A stretch of DNA of 64,000 bases from Bacteroidota bacterium. GTDB lineage: Bacteria > Bacteroidota > Bacteroidia > Chitinophagales > Chitinophagaceae. Position numbers and translations under genes: made by a program. The notes beneath the pieces were generated by a model, which was not told the DNA's origin, did not search any database, and was given only the letters and a program-made list of their open reading frames with translations. The DNA lies in NCBI GenBank assembly GCA_018266455.1, contig JAFEAJ010000022.1, forward strand, positions 1 through 64,000. The letters are read 5' to 3'. This document shows, one piece after another, positions 44,322 to 54,177 of this stretch. The first letter of the stretch is position 1; each line of letters starts with the position of its first letter.

Positions 44322-44765
44322 ATGCCATCCTCCTCTCCACAAAACTTAGCGCAGTTACATAGTGTAAAAAAGCTGAACCAATTATTGCAGGCGGTGCAGG
44401 AAGCAAAGAAGAAAATCGAATCATTTGCAGCGGGCATCAAAAACACGCAACTGCACCAGGCAATAATAAGCATGGCTTTGGAAAACAATCAATACGCAAT
44501 CGAAATAAAGTCTCTTATCCTCAGCCTGGGCGGCGAAACTGAAACAAAGCCACAGGGCGCTACCGGTCAGCCAAAAAAGAAAATAACAGAAAAGAACGTG
44601 CTTTCTGCCTGTGAAAAAAGCGAAAGGCTGCTGGTGAAAATCTATAAGGAAGTGCTCAACGAATCATACGTTTATGACAGCCTTAAAAAAATCATTGGGT
44701 ACCAATTAAAAGGCGTAACTTTTGCATTTCAGAAACTCAAATTACTGAACACCCTTCAAAGATAG
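44322..44765 (+). CDS. Four-helix-bundle protein, PA2169/DUF2383-like
   Basis: 147 residues, all helical, no signal peptide. The pattern matches the ferritin-like DUF2383 group: an N-terminal helix with LNQLLQAVQEAKKKIESF, then MALENNQYAIEIKSLILSLGGE, where the LGGE turn is typical, and LSACEKSERLLVKIYKEVL later. The middle loop is Pro/Lys-rich. Members are of unknown role and have been linked to stress. It has its own terminator. Confidence 0.7.
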   Translation: MPSSSPQNLAQLHSVKKLNQLLQAVQEAKKKIESFAAGIKNTQLHQAIISMALENNQYAIEIKSLILSLGGETETKPQGATGQPKKKITEKNVLSACEKSERLLVKIYKEVLNESYVYDSLKKIIGYQLKGVTFAFQKLKLLNTLQR

Positions 44766-44788
44766 AACCGGTTTGATGTAGTGCGTTT

Positions 44789-44813
44789 AAAGGCAGCAGG
44801 GCTGCCTTTTTTA
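44789..44813 (+). terminator. Terminator after the four-helix-bundle gene
   Basis: AAAGGCAGC/GCTGCCTTT stem with a three-base loop and a T-rich tail. Confidence 0.9.
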
Positions 44814-44891
44814 TTTTCTGTCTCTCTGTGAAACTTTTTAATGAGCGGTTAGGAATAACAATATTCAGTAATTTTCAAAAAAACTACAACA

Positions 44892-45422
44892 ATGAAAAAG
44901 ACCTTTTCAGTTATTTTGTTACTGGCATCTTTTTGCGCGTACGCTCAAAATAAAACTGCCCCTGCCTTAAAATCTATTTTGCTTGACCAGTTCAGGGCAA
45001 CACACAACAAACAGGAATGGTTTGTTCCTGCCACGCAGGCACTGGGAGGGCTAAGCGCTGAACAAGCCATGTGGAGGCAAGACACCAGCTTACATTCTAT
45101 TGGCCAGTTGGTGAACCATTTGATTTTTTGGGACAATGAAGAACTGGCAAAATTCAAAGGCGAAAAACCAGTCGCCTTCAATGGCAATAACGATGAGACC
45201 TTTGCCAGTTTCGATAAGGACAGTTGGGCCGCAACTGTAAAAAAATTAGATGAAGTGCTCACCGAATGGGAAAAGGCGATTGCACGTGCTGATGAAAAAA
45301 AACTACAGTCGTGGTATGCTGTCATTGCGAACATCAGCACGCACAACGCTTACCATATCGGTCAGATACTTTATATCAGAAAGCTTCAGAAATCATGGAA
45401 CCCTGATAAAGGAGTGAAATAA
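44892..45422 (+). CDS. Exported DinB-superfamily protein
   Basis: 176 residues. A signal peptide (KKTFSVILLLASFCAYAQ) precedes a DinB/YfiT-like four-helix bundle: LHSIGQLVNHLIFWDNEEL has the first metal-type His, and ISTHNAYHIGQILYIRKL near 150 has the usual HxxxH pair. Such proteins bind a divalent metal; some are thiol transferases. Most DinB-like proteins are cytosolic, so the clear signal peptide is notable. Substrate unknown. Confidence 0.82.
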   Translation: MKKTFSVILLLASFCAYAQNKTAPALKSILLDQFRATHNKQEWFVPATQALGGLSAEQAMWRQDTSLHSIGQLVNHLIFWDNEELAKFKGEKPVAFNGNNDETFASFDKDSWAATVKKLDEVLTEWEKAIARADEKKLQSWYAVIANISTHNAYHIGQILYIRKLQKSWNPDKGVK

Positions 45423-45492
45423 AATAAGTGGGGCAAGCGCAAATTCGCTGTTATGCTTATCAGCCTATCAACAGTTCAACTTAGCAACCATG

Positions 45493-45984
45493 TTATGTTT
45501 TAAGTTCTTTGGCTTTAAATGTATAGTGCTTTTGGGTAAGGTAACTGAATGACACTACAATAATCGTGGTTATGATCTTTGCTATTGTTGGGTAAAACCC
45601 CAATTTTTCTACAAAAAATTTTATGAACATGTAATTGAGCAAAATACACACAGCTACAAGTAAAAAGTACCTGAACAATTGCACTCTTCCATGCAATGTA
45701 GATTGGGTAAAAACAATATGGCGCATCAACAAAAACCCTACAGGAAAGCTCACACAAAATGCAGTAATGAATGCCGCTATATAAGGTTGAAACGCGATGA
45801 AACCCAGGTCGAGTATGTGCCTATGATAAATAAAATTATAGCTGATAAAAAACACAAAGATATCGAGCAATGTATTGGCGCCACCACAGGCCGCATACCG
45901 GAAAGTCTGAATGGGCATCAGTTTTCTGAAAGGCGGATAAAAAAAATCAATAAAACTTGTAATAAGGTCTTTCGGCATTGCCAA
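45493..45984 (-). CDS. GtrA-family membrane protein
   Basis: 163 residues with four membrane helices. The start RYAACGGANTLLDIFVFFI (cited as RYAACGGANTLLD) and the late VSFSYLTQKHYTF are GtrA features. GtrA proteins are thought to flip or help move polyprenyl-linked sugars in glycan assembly. No glycosyltransferase is adjacent. Divergent from argS. Confidence 0.87.
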   Translation of the reverse strand: MAMPKDLITSFIDFFYPPFRKLMPIQTFRYAACGGANTLLDIFVFFISYNFIYHRHILDLGFIAFQPYIAAFITAFCVSFPVGFLLMRHIVFTQSTLHGRVQLFRYFLLVAVCILLNYMFIKFFVEKLGFYPTIAKIITTIIVVSFSYLTQKHYTFKAKELKT

Positions 45985-46096
45985 TCAACGTTTAAGTGCG
46001 CAAAGATAATACAATCAGTGTTCATGTCTTGGCCTGGCTGTCAATAATTGCTCAAAGGATATTAAATCTTTGTTATTTACTTTGGTCCATCCCAAA

Positions 46097-46125
46097 TTGC
46101 CGCTTGTTTTATTGTGCTATTTTTG
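46097..46125 (+). promoter_or_regulatory. Complete Bacteroidota promoter for argS
   Basis: TTG at 46097-46099, an 18-bp spacer and TATTTTTG at 46118-46125 match the TTG/TAnnTTTG consensus. The next ATG, at 46143, is the expected argS start. Confidence 0.7.
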
Positions 46126-46142
46126 CGGCCAATCAAAATGAA

Positions 46143-47927
46143 ATGGACATAACCAGCAAAATAAAACATGCTGCAAAAGAAATTTTGCAGGTGGGTTATC
46201 AATTCAACACCGAAGAAAAGAATATATTAGTAAACGAAACAAAGCCTGAATTTGATGGCGACTATACTCTTGTTCTTTTTTCGTTTGTTAAAAGCTTAAA
46301 TAAACCCCCAGAAGCGCTGGGAAATGAAATGGGGAGCATCTTCATTTCAAAATTCCCGGAACTGTTTTCAAAGTTCAATGTGGTCAAAGGTTTTCTCAAC
46401 TTAACCATAACCGATGCGTACTGGGCAAACTTTCTCCGGGAAAATTATGGCCGTAAAGATTTTGGCCGTAAAGAAAAGAATGGCAGAAAGGTGATGATAG
46501 AATATTCATCGCCCAATACCAATAAGCCTTTGCACCTCGGCCATCTACGCAATAATTTTTTAGGATGGAGCATTTCGGAAATTTATAAGGCAAGCGGTTA
46601 CGAAACCGTAAAAACATGCATAGCCAACGACAGGGGCATACATATTTGCAAAAGCATGCTGGCATGGCAGCTTTTTGCCAAAGGGGCAACACCTGAAAGC
46701 ACAGGAAAAAAAGGAGACCATTTTGTAGGAGATTACTACGTGAAGTTTGGTGATGAATACAAAAAACAAGTAATGGCACTTATTTCGGGCGGGATGAGCA
46801 AAGAGGAGGCCGAAAAAGAGGCCCCAATAATGAAAGATGCACAAAAAATGCTTATTGGCTGGGAAGCCGGGCAGCCGGATATCATCGAACTTTGGAAGAA
46901 AATGAACAGTTGGGTATATGCAGGTTTTGATGAAACATATAAAAGAATTGGCAGCGATTTTGATAAAATTTATTATGAGAGCGACACCTATTTACTAGGT
47001 AAAAAACTAGTGCAGTTTGGGCTGGAAAAAGACGTGTTCTATAAAAAGGAAGACGGCAGCGTATGGATAGACCTGGCCGCAGACGGCTTAGATGAAAAAA
47101 TTGTGCAAAGGAAAGATGGTACTGCCGTGTATATAACACAGGATATTGGGCTGGCAGTTCAAAAATATGATGAGTACAAATGCGATCAGAGCATCTATGT
47201 AGTCGGCGATGAGCAAAACCATCATTTTAAAGTGCTGAAACTGATCTGTGAAAAACTGAAGATCCCTTCTGCCGAAAACATTTTCCATTTGAGTTATGGC
47301 ATGGTGGAACTGCCGACCGGCAGGATGAAAACGAGAGAAGGCAATGTAGTGGATGCCGATGATATTGTTGATGAAATGGTAAAAGAAGCTGAAAGAAAAA
47401 CAAGCGAGCAGGGAAAAACAGAAGGCTTTACGCAGGAAGAATTAAAAGACTTATATGAAATAATCGGGCTGGGCGGATTAAAATTCTTTTTGCTGCGTGT
47501 TGACCCAAAGAAAAAAATGCTCTTCAATCCTGAAGAATCAATAGACCTGCATGGCTTCACGGCCACTTTCATTCAATATGCCCATGCCAGGATAAAATCA
47601 ATTTTAAGAAAAGAAGAAGGCCCATGGTCAGCGGATAGCAGCCATATATCAGGAAATTTATTCCCTTCAGAGAAGAGGCTGATTGTTGATTTGGAAAAAT
47701 ACCCATCGGTAATTGAACAGGCTTGCATAGAAATGAGCCCATCGGTAATTGCGTTATACGCATTTAACCTGGCAAAAAATTTTAATTCTTTTTATGCAGA
47801 ACATTCCATATCCAAAGCTGAAACGCCAGAAAAAAAAATGCTTCGCCTTCAGTTAGCTGTGCTGGCCTCAACTGTTTTAAAAAACGCGATGGCTTTATTG
47901 GGCATAAAAGTACCGGAAAGAATGTAA
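46143..47927 (+). CDS. argS: Arginyl-tRNA synthetase
   Basis: 594 residues, class I. The N-terminal Add-1 domain is followed by EYSSPNTNKPLHLGHLRNN, with the HLGH motif near residue 135, TCIANDRGIHICKS and VVGDEQNHHFK. As in many ArgRS a classical KMSKS is replaced, here around GRMKTREGNVV. The end LGIKVPERM is standard. It charges tRNA-Arg; one such gene lies at 23141. The start at 46143 is fixed by the promoter just upstream, against an open frame reaching back to 45996. Confidence 0.95.
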   Translation: MDITSKIKHAAKEILQVGYQFNTEEKNILVNETKPEFDGDYTLVLFSFVKSLNKPPEALGNEMGSIFISKFPELFSKFNVVKGFLNLTITDAYWANFLRENYGRKDFGRKEKNGRKVMIEYSSPNTNKPLHLGHLRNNFLGWSISEIYKASGYETVKTCIANDRGIHICKSMLAWQLFAKGATPESTGKKGDHFVGDYYVKFGDEYKKQVMALISGGMSKEEAEKEAPIMKDAQKMLIGWEAGQPDIIELWKKMNSWVYAGFDETYKRIGSDFDKIYYESDTYLLGKKLVQFGLEKDVFYKKEDGSVWIDLAADGLDEKIVQRKDGTAVYITQDIGLAVQKYDEYKCDQSIYVVGDEQNHHFKVLKLICEKLKIPSAENIFHLSYGMVELPTGRMKTREGNVVDADDIVDEMVKEAERKTSEQGKTEGFTQEELKDLYEIIGLGGLKFFLLRVDPKKKMLFNPEESIDLHGFTATFIQYAHARIKSILRKEEGPWSADSSHISGNLFPSEKRLIVDLEKYPSVIEQACIEMSPSVIALYAFNLAKNFNSFYAEHSISKAETPEKKMLRLQLAVLASTVLKNAMALLGIKVPERM

Positions 47928-48045
47928 GCAAATACCTGATTTAATGTACATGCTATTCGATACTGGCAGAAACGGGCTTTCCGAAAACCGTTACTGAAAA
48001 ACTCGGGAAACTAATTTTTCAGAGGCCATAAAATCATACAATAGA

Positions 48046-49077
48046 TCAAAGCCCCATGCTGCCCCTTTCCTGTTTGAGGTTTTTGAGAGAGGGATCCATG
48101 GCAATTGCCCGGTCGCAAAGCTGGCGGCCTTTATCGGTATCGCCCTTCTTTTGGTAAGCCATACCTATCATGTACAATGCTTTGGAATTGTCTTTATCAT
48201 AGAATAAAATCTTGTCCCAATAATCGATTGCCTCAGGATATTTTTTCATGTGGTAATAAGCATCGGCAACGCTATACAACAATACAAGATCACCCGGTTT
48301 CTTATCGAGGGCCTTCAGCATCAGGTCAACCGCTTTTTGCCCTTCCCCGACAGCAGCGTACGAATCAGCCAGGTTTTCATAATAATCATTATCCACCTTA
48401 TAGCCCTTTTCGGCAGCAAGAAGATAATATTGAATAGCCATCCTGTCGTTAGGGATGGTGGCCAGCACCAATGCCAGCTCATACATCCATTGTGCTTTTG
48501 AAGAATCCAGTGCAATTGCTTTTTGGAAAAAAGGAACAGCAGCTTTATAGTTGTTCATGTCCACAAAAGCACGGCCAACCAGGTAAGGGATTTCTGAATT
48601 GGCGGTATCTTCTTTGGAAGCAGCTTGAAAATATTTAAAAGCCTGTCCATAATCTTCCTGCTGGTAATAGCTTTTTCCTATCACATAGTTCCAACCCGAT
48701 CCTGCTTTAAGTTGCAGGGCCTTTTGAGCATAGGTAATGGCATCTTTCCATTGGTGGGTCCAAAAGCTCAGGTTGGCAAGGTTAACAACGGCTGTGGTAT
48801 CGTTTTTTTGAATAGAAAGTACTTTTGTGAAAGCCAACTCGGCATTGCCATATTTTCTCAGTTCAAGCGCAACAAGGCCTAGCTCGCGTTCGGCATTTAC
48901 ATTGTTGGAATCGTATTGAACTGATTTCTGGAGGCAATTGAAAGCAACCATCCATCGGCGTGCTGTTTTTTCCTGTAGCCCTTTTTGGTAATATACTTCC
49001 GCACTGTCTTTTGATTGAGAAAACGCGCACTGCAGTACCACAATGGTGCTGAGGAATAGCAAGATGGAGTTTTTCAT
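48046..49077 (-). CDS. Exported tetratricopeptide-repeat protein
   Basis: 343 residues. A signal peptide (ILLFLSTIVVLQCAFSQ) precedes about eight TPR units, for example YYQKGLQEKTARRWMVAFNC, AITYAQKALQLKAG and AIDYWDKILFYDKDNSKALY (each cited in part). TPR arrays bind protein partners; here probably in the periplasm or at the inner face of the outer membrane. No neighbour indicates the partner. Confidence 0.85.
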   Translation of the reverse strand: MKNSILLFLSTIVVLQCAFSQSKDSAEVYYQKGLQEKTARRWMVAFNCLQKSVQYDSNNVNAERELGLVALELRKYGNAELAFTKVLSIQKNDTTAVVNLANLSFWTHQWKDAITYAQKALQLKAGSGWNYVIGKSYYQQEDYGQAFKYFQAASKEDTANSEIPYLVGRAFVDMNNYKAAVPFFQKAIALDSSKAQWMYELALVLATIPNDRMAIQYYLLAAEKGYKVDNDYYENLADSYAAVGEGQKAVDLMLKALDKKPGDLVLLYSVADAYYHMKKYPEAIDYWDKILFYDKDNSKALYMIGMAYQKKGDTDKGRQLCDRAIAMDPSLKNLKQERGSMGL

Positions 49078-49170
49078 GATGTTGGGATTACAGATTTAAG
49101 ACTAAAGCAATGCCTGCTATCTTTCAGCCCGGTTGCCAGGTGCATGATGAGCTAGCATAACATGCAAAGC

Positions 49171-51213
49171 CTACTTCAATACCAATGCTCCTAACGGAGG
49201 AAGGGTGAGGTTTATTTCATACATCTTCTCTTTTTTGTCCACCAGATGGGCTCCAATTTCATCATTATGATAATTTCCCGTTCCCCAGTACTTTTTAGCA
49301 TCACTGTTGAATATTTCTTTCCAGTCGGTTTTTCCATAAGCATACACTTTCCAGTTCATCCTTACTTCGGGCGTCAGGTTCAGGATTACGAGCACATCCT
49401 CTTTGGCCTTTTTGCCTTTTCGCCTGTAAACAGCAACGCTCTCCTGCCGGTGGTTAAGGTCTACCCATTCGAAGCCATAAATGTTGAACTGGTTTTCATA
49501 TAAAGCCGGTTCATTGCGCAAAAGCCAATTCAGGTCGCGCACACAATCCCTTAGCAGCTTGTGCGCATCATATTGCAAAAGGTGCCATTGCAATTCGCCT
49601 TTATAGTTCCATTCCTCAGTAGCGCCGAACTCATCGCCCATAAACAGCAATTTACCACCAGGGTGCGTGAACATATAAGTATACATCAAACGAAGGTTGG
49701 CCAATTTTCTCCACTCATCGCCGGGCATTTTAAAAAGCATCGGTGATTTTCCGTGCACTACTTCATCGTGGCTAAGCGGCAGCATGAAATTTTCATCGTA
49801 ATAATAAACCATGCTGAAAGAAAATTTGTCCTGGTGGTACTGGCGGTGTATCGGGTCCAGTTTAAAAAAGTCAAGCGTGTCATGCATCCAGCCCATCATC
49901 CATTTCATGCCAAAGCCGAGGCCGCCGGCATAAGTAGGTTTGCTTACCCCGGGCCAATCTGTTGCTTCTTCAGCAATGGTTTGTATGTCTGGGAAATCGC
50001 GGAATAAAGTTTCATTCAAATCTTTAATGAAAGCTATCGCTTCTAAATTGCCATCGCCACCGTATTCGTTGGGCTCCCATTGGCCCTTTTTTCTTGAGTA
50101 GTTTAATTTCAGCATGGAGCTGACCGCATCTACCCTGATGCCATCGGCATGGAATTTATCCATCCAGAAACGTGCGCTGCTGATGAGGAAAGATTTTACT
50201 TCGCCGCGCTTATAATTGAAAATATAACTGTTCCAGTCGGGATGGAATCCTTTTCGCATATCCGCATATTCATACGTGTTCGTGCCATCAAACATATACA
50301 GCCCGTGGGCATCGTAAGGAAAATGAGAAGGCACCCAGTCGAGGATAACGCCTATGCCCTCCTGGTGAAATGCATCGATCATCGCCATGCATTGCTGCGG
50401 GTCCCCATAACGGGATGTTGATGCAAAATAACCAGTGCCCTGGTAACCCCAGCTCCCATCGAAAGGGTGTTCCATAATAGGCATGAGCTCAATATGGGTA
50501 AAGCCCATTTCCTTTACATATCCAACAAGTTTCTCGCGGAAGAAATCATAACTGTTATAGGTCTCCTCGTCATATTTATCAGGCCGCATCCAACTGGCGA
50601 GGTGCACTTCATAAACGCTCCAGGGAGCTTCAAGTGAATTATGTTTCCCCCTGTTCTTCATCCATTCATGATCCTGCCACTGGTAGGAGAGCTCCCAGGC
50701 TATAGAAGCTGTGTTTGGCCTTTTTTCCCAGAAATTCGCATAAGGGTCGCCTTTATCAAGTATGGCTCCTTTATACCCATGAATGCGGTATTTATAAATT
50801 TCCCCCTTGGCAAGATGGGGAACAAAACCTTCCCAAATGCCCGAATGATCGAGCCTTACATAAAGCGGATGAGTGTCGTTATTCCAATCGTTGAAATTCC
50901 CTTTTACAGAAACATAAGAGGCATTCGGCGCCCATACAGCAAAGTAAAAACCCTGCACGCCAAGCACCTCGCATTGATGGGCCCCGAAAAAATTATATAA
51001 ACTATAATGCGTGCCATTCTGAAAATTGTGGATGTCCTCATCTGAAAATAATGAATAGTTCCAAACTGGTTTTGTCGAATCCACAAAATGAATATCTTCA
51101 TAACGCTTATGATTACCGGAAGGTTTTTTCTTTGGTTTAGGAGCTGCTGCTTCTGTTGTTCCATTCTTTTTTTCTTTTATTTTCTTTATGGATTTTTTCT
51201 TGTCTTCACTCAT
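49171..51213 (-). CDS. glgB: 1,4-alpha-glucan branching enzyme, GH13
   Basis: 680 residues. A Lys-rich leader of about 35 residues is unusual. A CBM48 domain follows (GVQGFYFAVWAPNASYVSVKG, cited as FAVWAPNA), then the GH13 barrel: ELMPIMEHPFDGSWGYQ, DWVPSHFPYD, GIRVDAVSSML with the nucleophile Asp, IAEEATDW with the acid/base Glu, and PLSHDEVVHGK. It makes alpha-1,6 branches in glycogen or a similar glucan. No other glycogen gene is adjacent. Confidence 0.93.
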   Translation of the reverse strand: MSEDKKKSIKKIKEKKNGTTEAAAPKPKKKPSGNHKRYEDIHFVDSTKPVWNYSLFSDEDIHNFQNGTHYSLYNFFGAHQCEVLGVQGFYFAVWAPNASYVSVKGNFNDWNNDTHPLYVRLDHSGIWEGFVPHLAKGEIYKYRIHGYKGAILDKGDPYANFWEKRPNTASIAWELSYQWQDHEWMKNRGKHNSLEAPWSVYEVHLASWMRPDKYDEETYNSYDFFREKLVGYVKEMGFTHIELMPIMEHPFDGSWGYQGTGYFASTSRYGDPQQCMAMIDAFHQEGIGVILDWVPSHFPYDAHGLYMFDGTNTYEYADMRKGFHPDWNSYIFNYKRGEVKSFLISSARFWMDKFHADGIRVDAVSSMLKLNYSRKKGQWEPNEYGGDGNLEAIAFIKDLNETLFRDFPDIQTIAEEATDWPGVSKPTYAGGLGFGMKWMMGWMHDTLDFFKLDPIHRQYHQDKFSFSMVYYYDENFMLPLSHDEVVHGKSPMLFKMPGDEWRKLANLRLMYTYMFTHPGGKLLFMGDEFGATEEWNYKGELQWHLLQYDAHKLLRDCVRDLNWLLRNEPALYENQFNIYGFEWVDLNHRQESVAVYRRKGKKAKEDVLVILNLTPEVRMNWKVYAYGKTDWKEIFNSDAKKYWGTGNYHNDEIGAHLVDKKEKMYEINLTLPPLGALVLK

Positions 51214-51374
51214 ATAGAAATTCTTTAGCGGCAGTTAATAATAAAAGTTGTTTAACGTAAAATTAAGGTTTCGCTTGGGCATATTCATGATTTTTGATTG
51301 ATATTTGAAATACCATGCCCTCTTCTGTACTGCTTTGTGGCATCGTTTACTTTAGGCCTTAACCTTTAAATTGC

Positions 51375-54167
51375 ATGAAAAAACCAATCGCCATTCTAAC
51401 CATTGTCCTTTTTGCCTCACTTAAAACCTACGCGCAGCACAGTTCAATAAGCGGAACGATTTCCGATACGACCGAAAAAAAAATATTGCCGAACAGTTCT
51501 GTCCTCATACTCCGCAAAGCCGACTCTGTTTTAGTTTTTTTTACAAGATCTGGTAGATCAGGGGAGTTTATGGCAACCAGCCTGCCTTCAGGAAAATTCA
51601 TTGTTCTCATCACCTATCCCAAATATGCTGATTATGTCGATACAGTTAGCATTTCAGACAGTTCGACTGTAAGACTGGGCATTATTCCCCTGACACAAAA
51701 AGCGCAGTTATTAAAAGAAGTGGTAGTGCGGCAAAAAATCGGCTCCATAAAAATAAAAGGCGATACCACGGAATTCGCAGCAGACAGCTTTAAGGTGCAG
51801 CCTAATGCAACCGTTGAAGACTTATTAAAGAAAATGCCAGGCATACAAGTGGACAAAAATGGGCAGATAACCGCACAGGGAGAAAAAGTGCAAAAGATAT
51901 TGGTGGATGGCGAAGAATTTTTTGGGGACGACCCAACACTGGTTACCCAAAACCTAAGAGCAGATATGGTTGACAAGGTACAGGTGTACGACAAAAAAAG
52001 TGACCAGGCGGCATTTACCGGGATCGATGATGGGCAGAAGCAAAAAACGATTAACCTTAAATTGAAAGAAGGGAAAAAAAATGGATACTTTGGGAAGATA
52101 AACGCGAGTGCAGGGACCAATGGCTATCACGACAACCAGCTTATGTTTAACCATTTTAAGGACAAACAGAAGTTTGCCTTGTACGGGATCGTATCTAATA
52201 CAGGAACTTCGGGCCTGAATTGGCAAGATCAGAATAATTATGGAGACAACCCGTTAGGCAATGTTGACTACGACCAAAATAATGGATACTTTATACTGGA
52301 AGGATCGGGAGACGAACTCGACTCCTGGAATGGCCAATATAACGGCCAGGGATATCCCCTGGTGCAAACCGGCGGGCTCCACTACAATAACAAATGGAAT
52401 GACGACAAGCAAAGCCTGAATGCGAATTATAAAATCCTTCAATTAAACGTTACCGGTGGAAGCACAACCAATTCGCAATTTATTTTGCCGGACACTTTTT
52501 ATTACAACAATTCCAAACAGCAGTTCACCAACCGGATTTTGCGCAATCGGGCCAGCGGGAATTATGAGTTGCAAATTGACTCATCTTCATCAGTAAAAAT
52601 AAACGCTGATGGGGGGATGGACCATAAAACAACTTATTCCGTTGATTCAACAGAAGCAAGAGCAAGCGACAGCGCCCTGATAAACCAGGGGTTTAACAGA
52701 ACTACTTCAACAGACGACAAGCATGTGGTGAACAGCAACCTGCTGTGGCGAAAAAAACTGAAAAAAAAAGGTAGAACGCTTTCATTTAATCTTCGCGAAA
52801 ACTATACAGCTAATAATTCATCGGGATTTTTATATGCAGACAATTATTTTTATGCCGGGGGAAGCCTTTCACAAAGCCAGGTAACCGACCAATATAAAAC
52901 CAACCAAAGCAAAAACCTGCTATTGGATTCCAAGCTAACCTATACGGAGCCATTAACGAAAGTTTCCTCGCTGATTTTCAACTATGGTATTGTTGTCAAC
53001 AACAGCAATTCATCTGTTAGTTCATTCAATAAAGACAATACGGGCAAATACACTGCACTGGATACTGTTTACAGCAACGATTATGTATTTAATATATTCA
53101 CCCATCGCGCTGGAGCAAGTTACAGCTTGTTCCAAAAAAAATTCAAATTCAGCATTGGCTCCGATGCCGGTTTCGCTAATTTCAATCAGAAAAATGAAAT
53201 GACCGATTCTGCAGCTCATCGCAGTTTCGTGAACTGGTATCCTCAAACTACCTTAATGTACCAGTTTTCACAGTCAAGAAGTATACATTTCAGGTACAAC
53301 GGCTACAGCCAACAGCCTAGCATCCAGCAAATACAACCCGTAGCTACAAATAAAGACCCATTGAATATCGCAATTGGGAACCCCAATCTTAAACCGGAGT
53401 TCTCAAACAACATGTCGCTGAGTTATAATGACTATAAGATAATCAGCGACCGGTTTATTTGGGCGAGCGCAAATTACAGTTTTATTCAAAACAACATCAG
53501 CACAAGTTACTATGTAGATTCATTTGGAAGAAGGGTCAACCAGTCGGTTAACCTCAATGGCAGCAAAAGTTTTTCAGTGAATGGGAACTATGGCATTAAG
53601 ATCAGGAAGATTGATACCCGGCTCGGCTTTAATGGCAATTACAATTTTAACCGAAATGTGAGCATAGTGAACAATATATTGAACACAACAAACAGCAACA
53701 ACTACACCATGGGGATGAACCTTAGCAAGTCAAAGGAAAAGAAATATGAGCTTAACCTGTCTGCCTCAGCTACCTATACCAGCAGTTATTCTACGGTGCA
53801 GCAAGGTATCGCAACCAAATACTGGACTTTTGACATCAACCCAAACTTCGATTTTTTTCTCCCGTTAAAACTCCAGGTCCATTCAGATTGCGATATGAAT
53901 ATCAGGCAAAAAACACCCGTATTCAATACCAACACCAGTGTAATAATATGGAATGCCTGGATAGGGAAAAAATTGCTGAAGAATGACGCACTGATAATAA
54001 AAATCATTGGCAATGACCTTTTAGACCAGAATATCGGCTTCAGCCGGTCAGTGAACAGCAATTTCATTTCGCAAAACACCTACAGTACCATAAGAAGATA
54101 TTTTCTTTTAGGGATAACCTGGAATTTTACTAAAGCCGGGACAAAAATGCCCGGCCAAAGCGAATAA
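51375..54167 (+). CDS. TonB-dependent receptor-like outer-membrane beta-barrel protein
   Basis: 930 residues. Signal peptide (IAILTIVLFASLKTYAQ), a carboxypeptidase-regulatory-like beta domain (residues about 22-115), then a plug-like region: ATVEDLLKKMPGIQVDKNGQ (cited as DLLKKMPGIQVDKNG) and KILVDGEEFFGDDPTLVTQN, and a barrel of the OMP_b-brl_3 type to the end. This family resembles SusC/TonB receptors but usually lacks a SusD partner. A GLPGLI protein is encoded 10 bp downstream, the usual pairing. The ligand is unknown. Confidence 0.88.
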   Translation: MKKPIAILTIVLFASLKTYAQHSSISGTISDTTEKKILPNSSVLILRKADSVLVFFTRSGRSGEFMATSLPSGKFIVLITYPKYADYVDTVSISDSSTVRLGIIPLTQKAQLLKEVVVRQKIGSIKIKGDTTEFAADSFKVQPNATVEDLLKKMPGIQVDKNGQITAQGEKVQKILVDGEEFFGDDPTLVTQNLRADMVDKVQVYDKKSDQAAFTGIDDGQKQKTINLKLKEGKKNGYFGKINASAGTNGYHDNQLMFNHFKDKQKFALYGIVSNTGTSGLNWQDQNNYGDNPLGNVDYDQNNGYFILEGSGDELDSWNGQYNGQGYPLVQTGGLHYNNKWNDDKQSLNANYKILQLNVTGGSTTNSQFILPDTFYYNNSKQQFTNRILRNRASGNYELQIDSSSSVKINADGGMDHKTTYSVDSTEARASDSALINQGFNRTTSTDDKHVVNSNLLWRKKLKKKGRTLSFNLRENYTANNSSGFLYADNYFYAGGSLSQSQVTDQYKTNQSKNLLLDSKLTYTEPLTKVSSLIFNYGIVVNNSNSSVSSFNKDNTGKYTALDTVYSNDYVFNIFTHRAGASYSLFQKKFKFSIGSDAGFANFNQKNEMTDSAAHRSFVNWYPQTTLMYQFSQSRSIHFRYNGYSQQPSIQQIQPVATNKDPLNIAIGNPNLKPEFSNNMSLSYNDYKIISDRFIWASANYSFIQNNISTSYYVDSFGRRVNQSVNLNGSKSFSVNGNYGIKIRKIDTRLGFNGNYNFNRNVSIVNNILNTTNSNNYTMGMNLSKSKEKKYELNLSASATYTSSYSTVQQGIATKYWTFDINPNFDFFLPLKLQVHSDCDMNIRQKTPVFNTNTSVIIWNAWIGKKLLKNDALIIKIIGNDLLDQNIGFSRSVNSNFISQNTYSTIRRYFLLGITWNFTKAGTKMPGQSE

Positions 54168-54177
54168 ACTTCAAACC

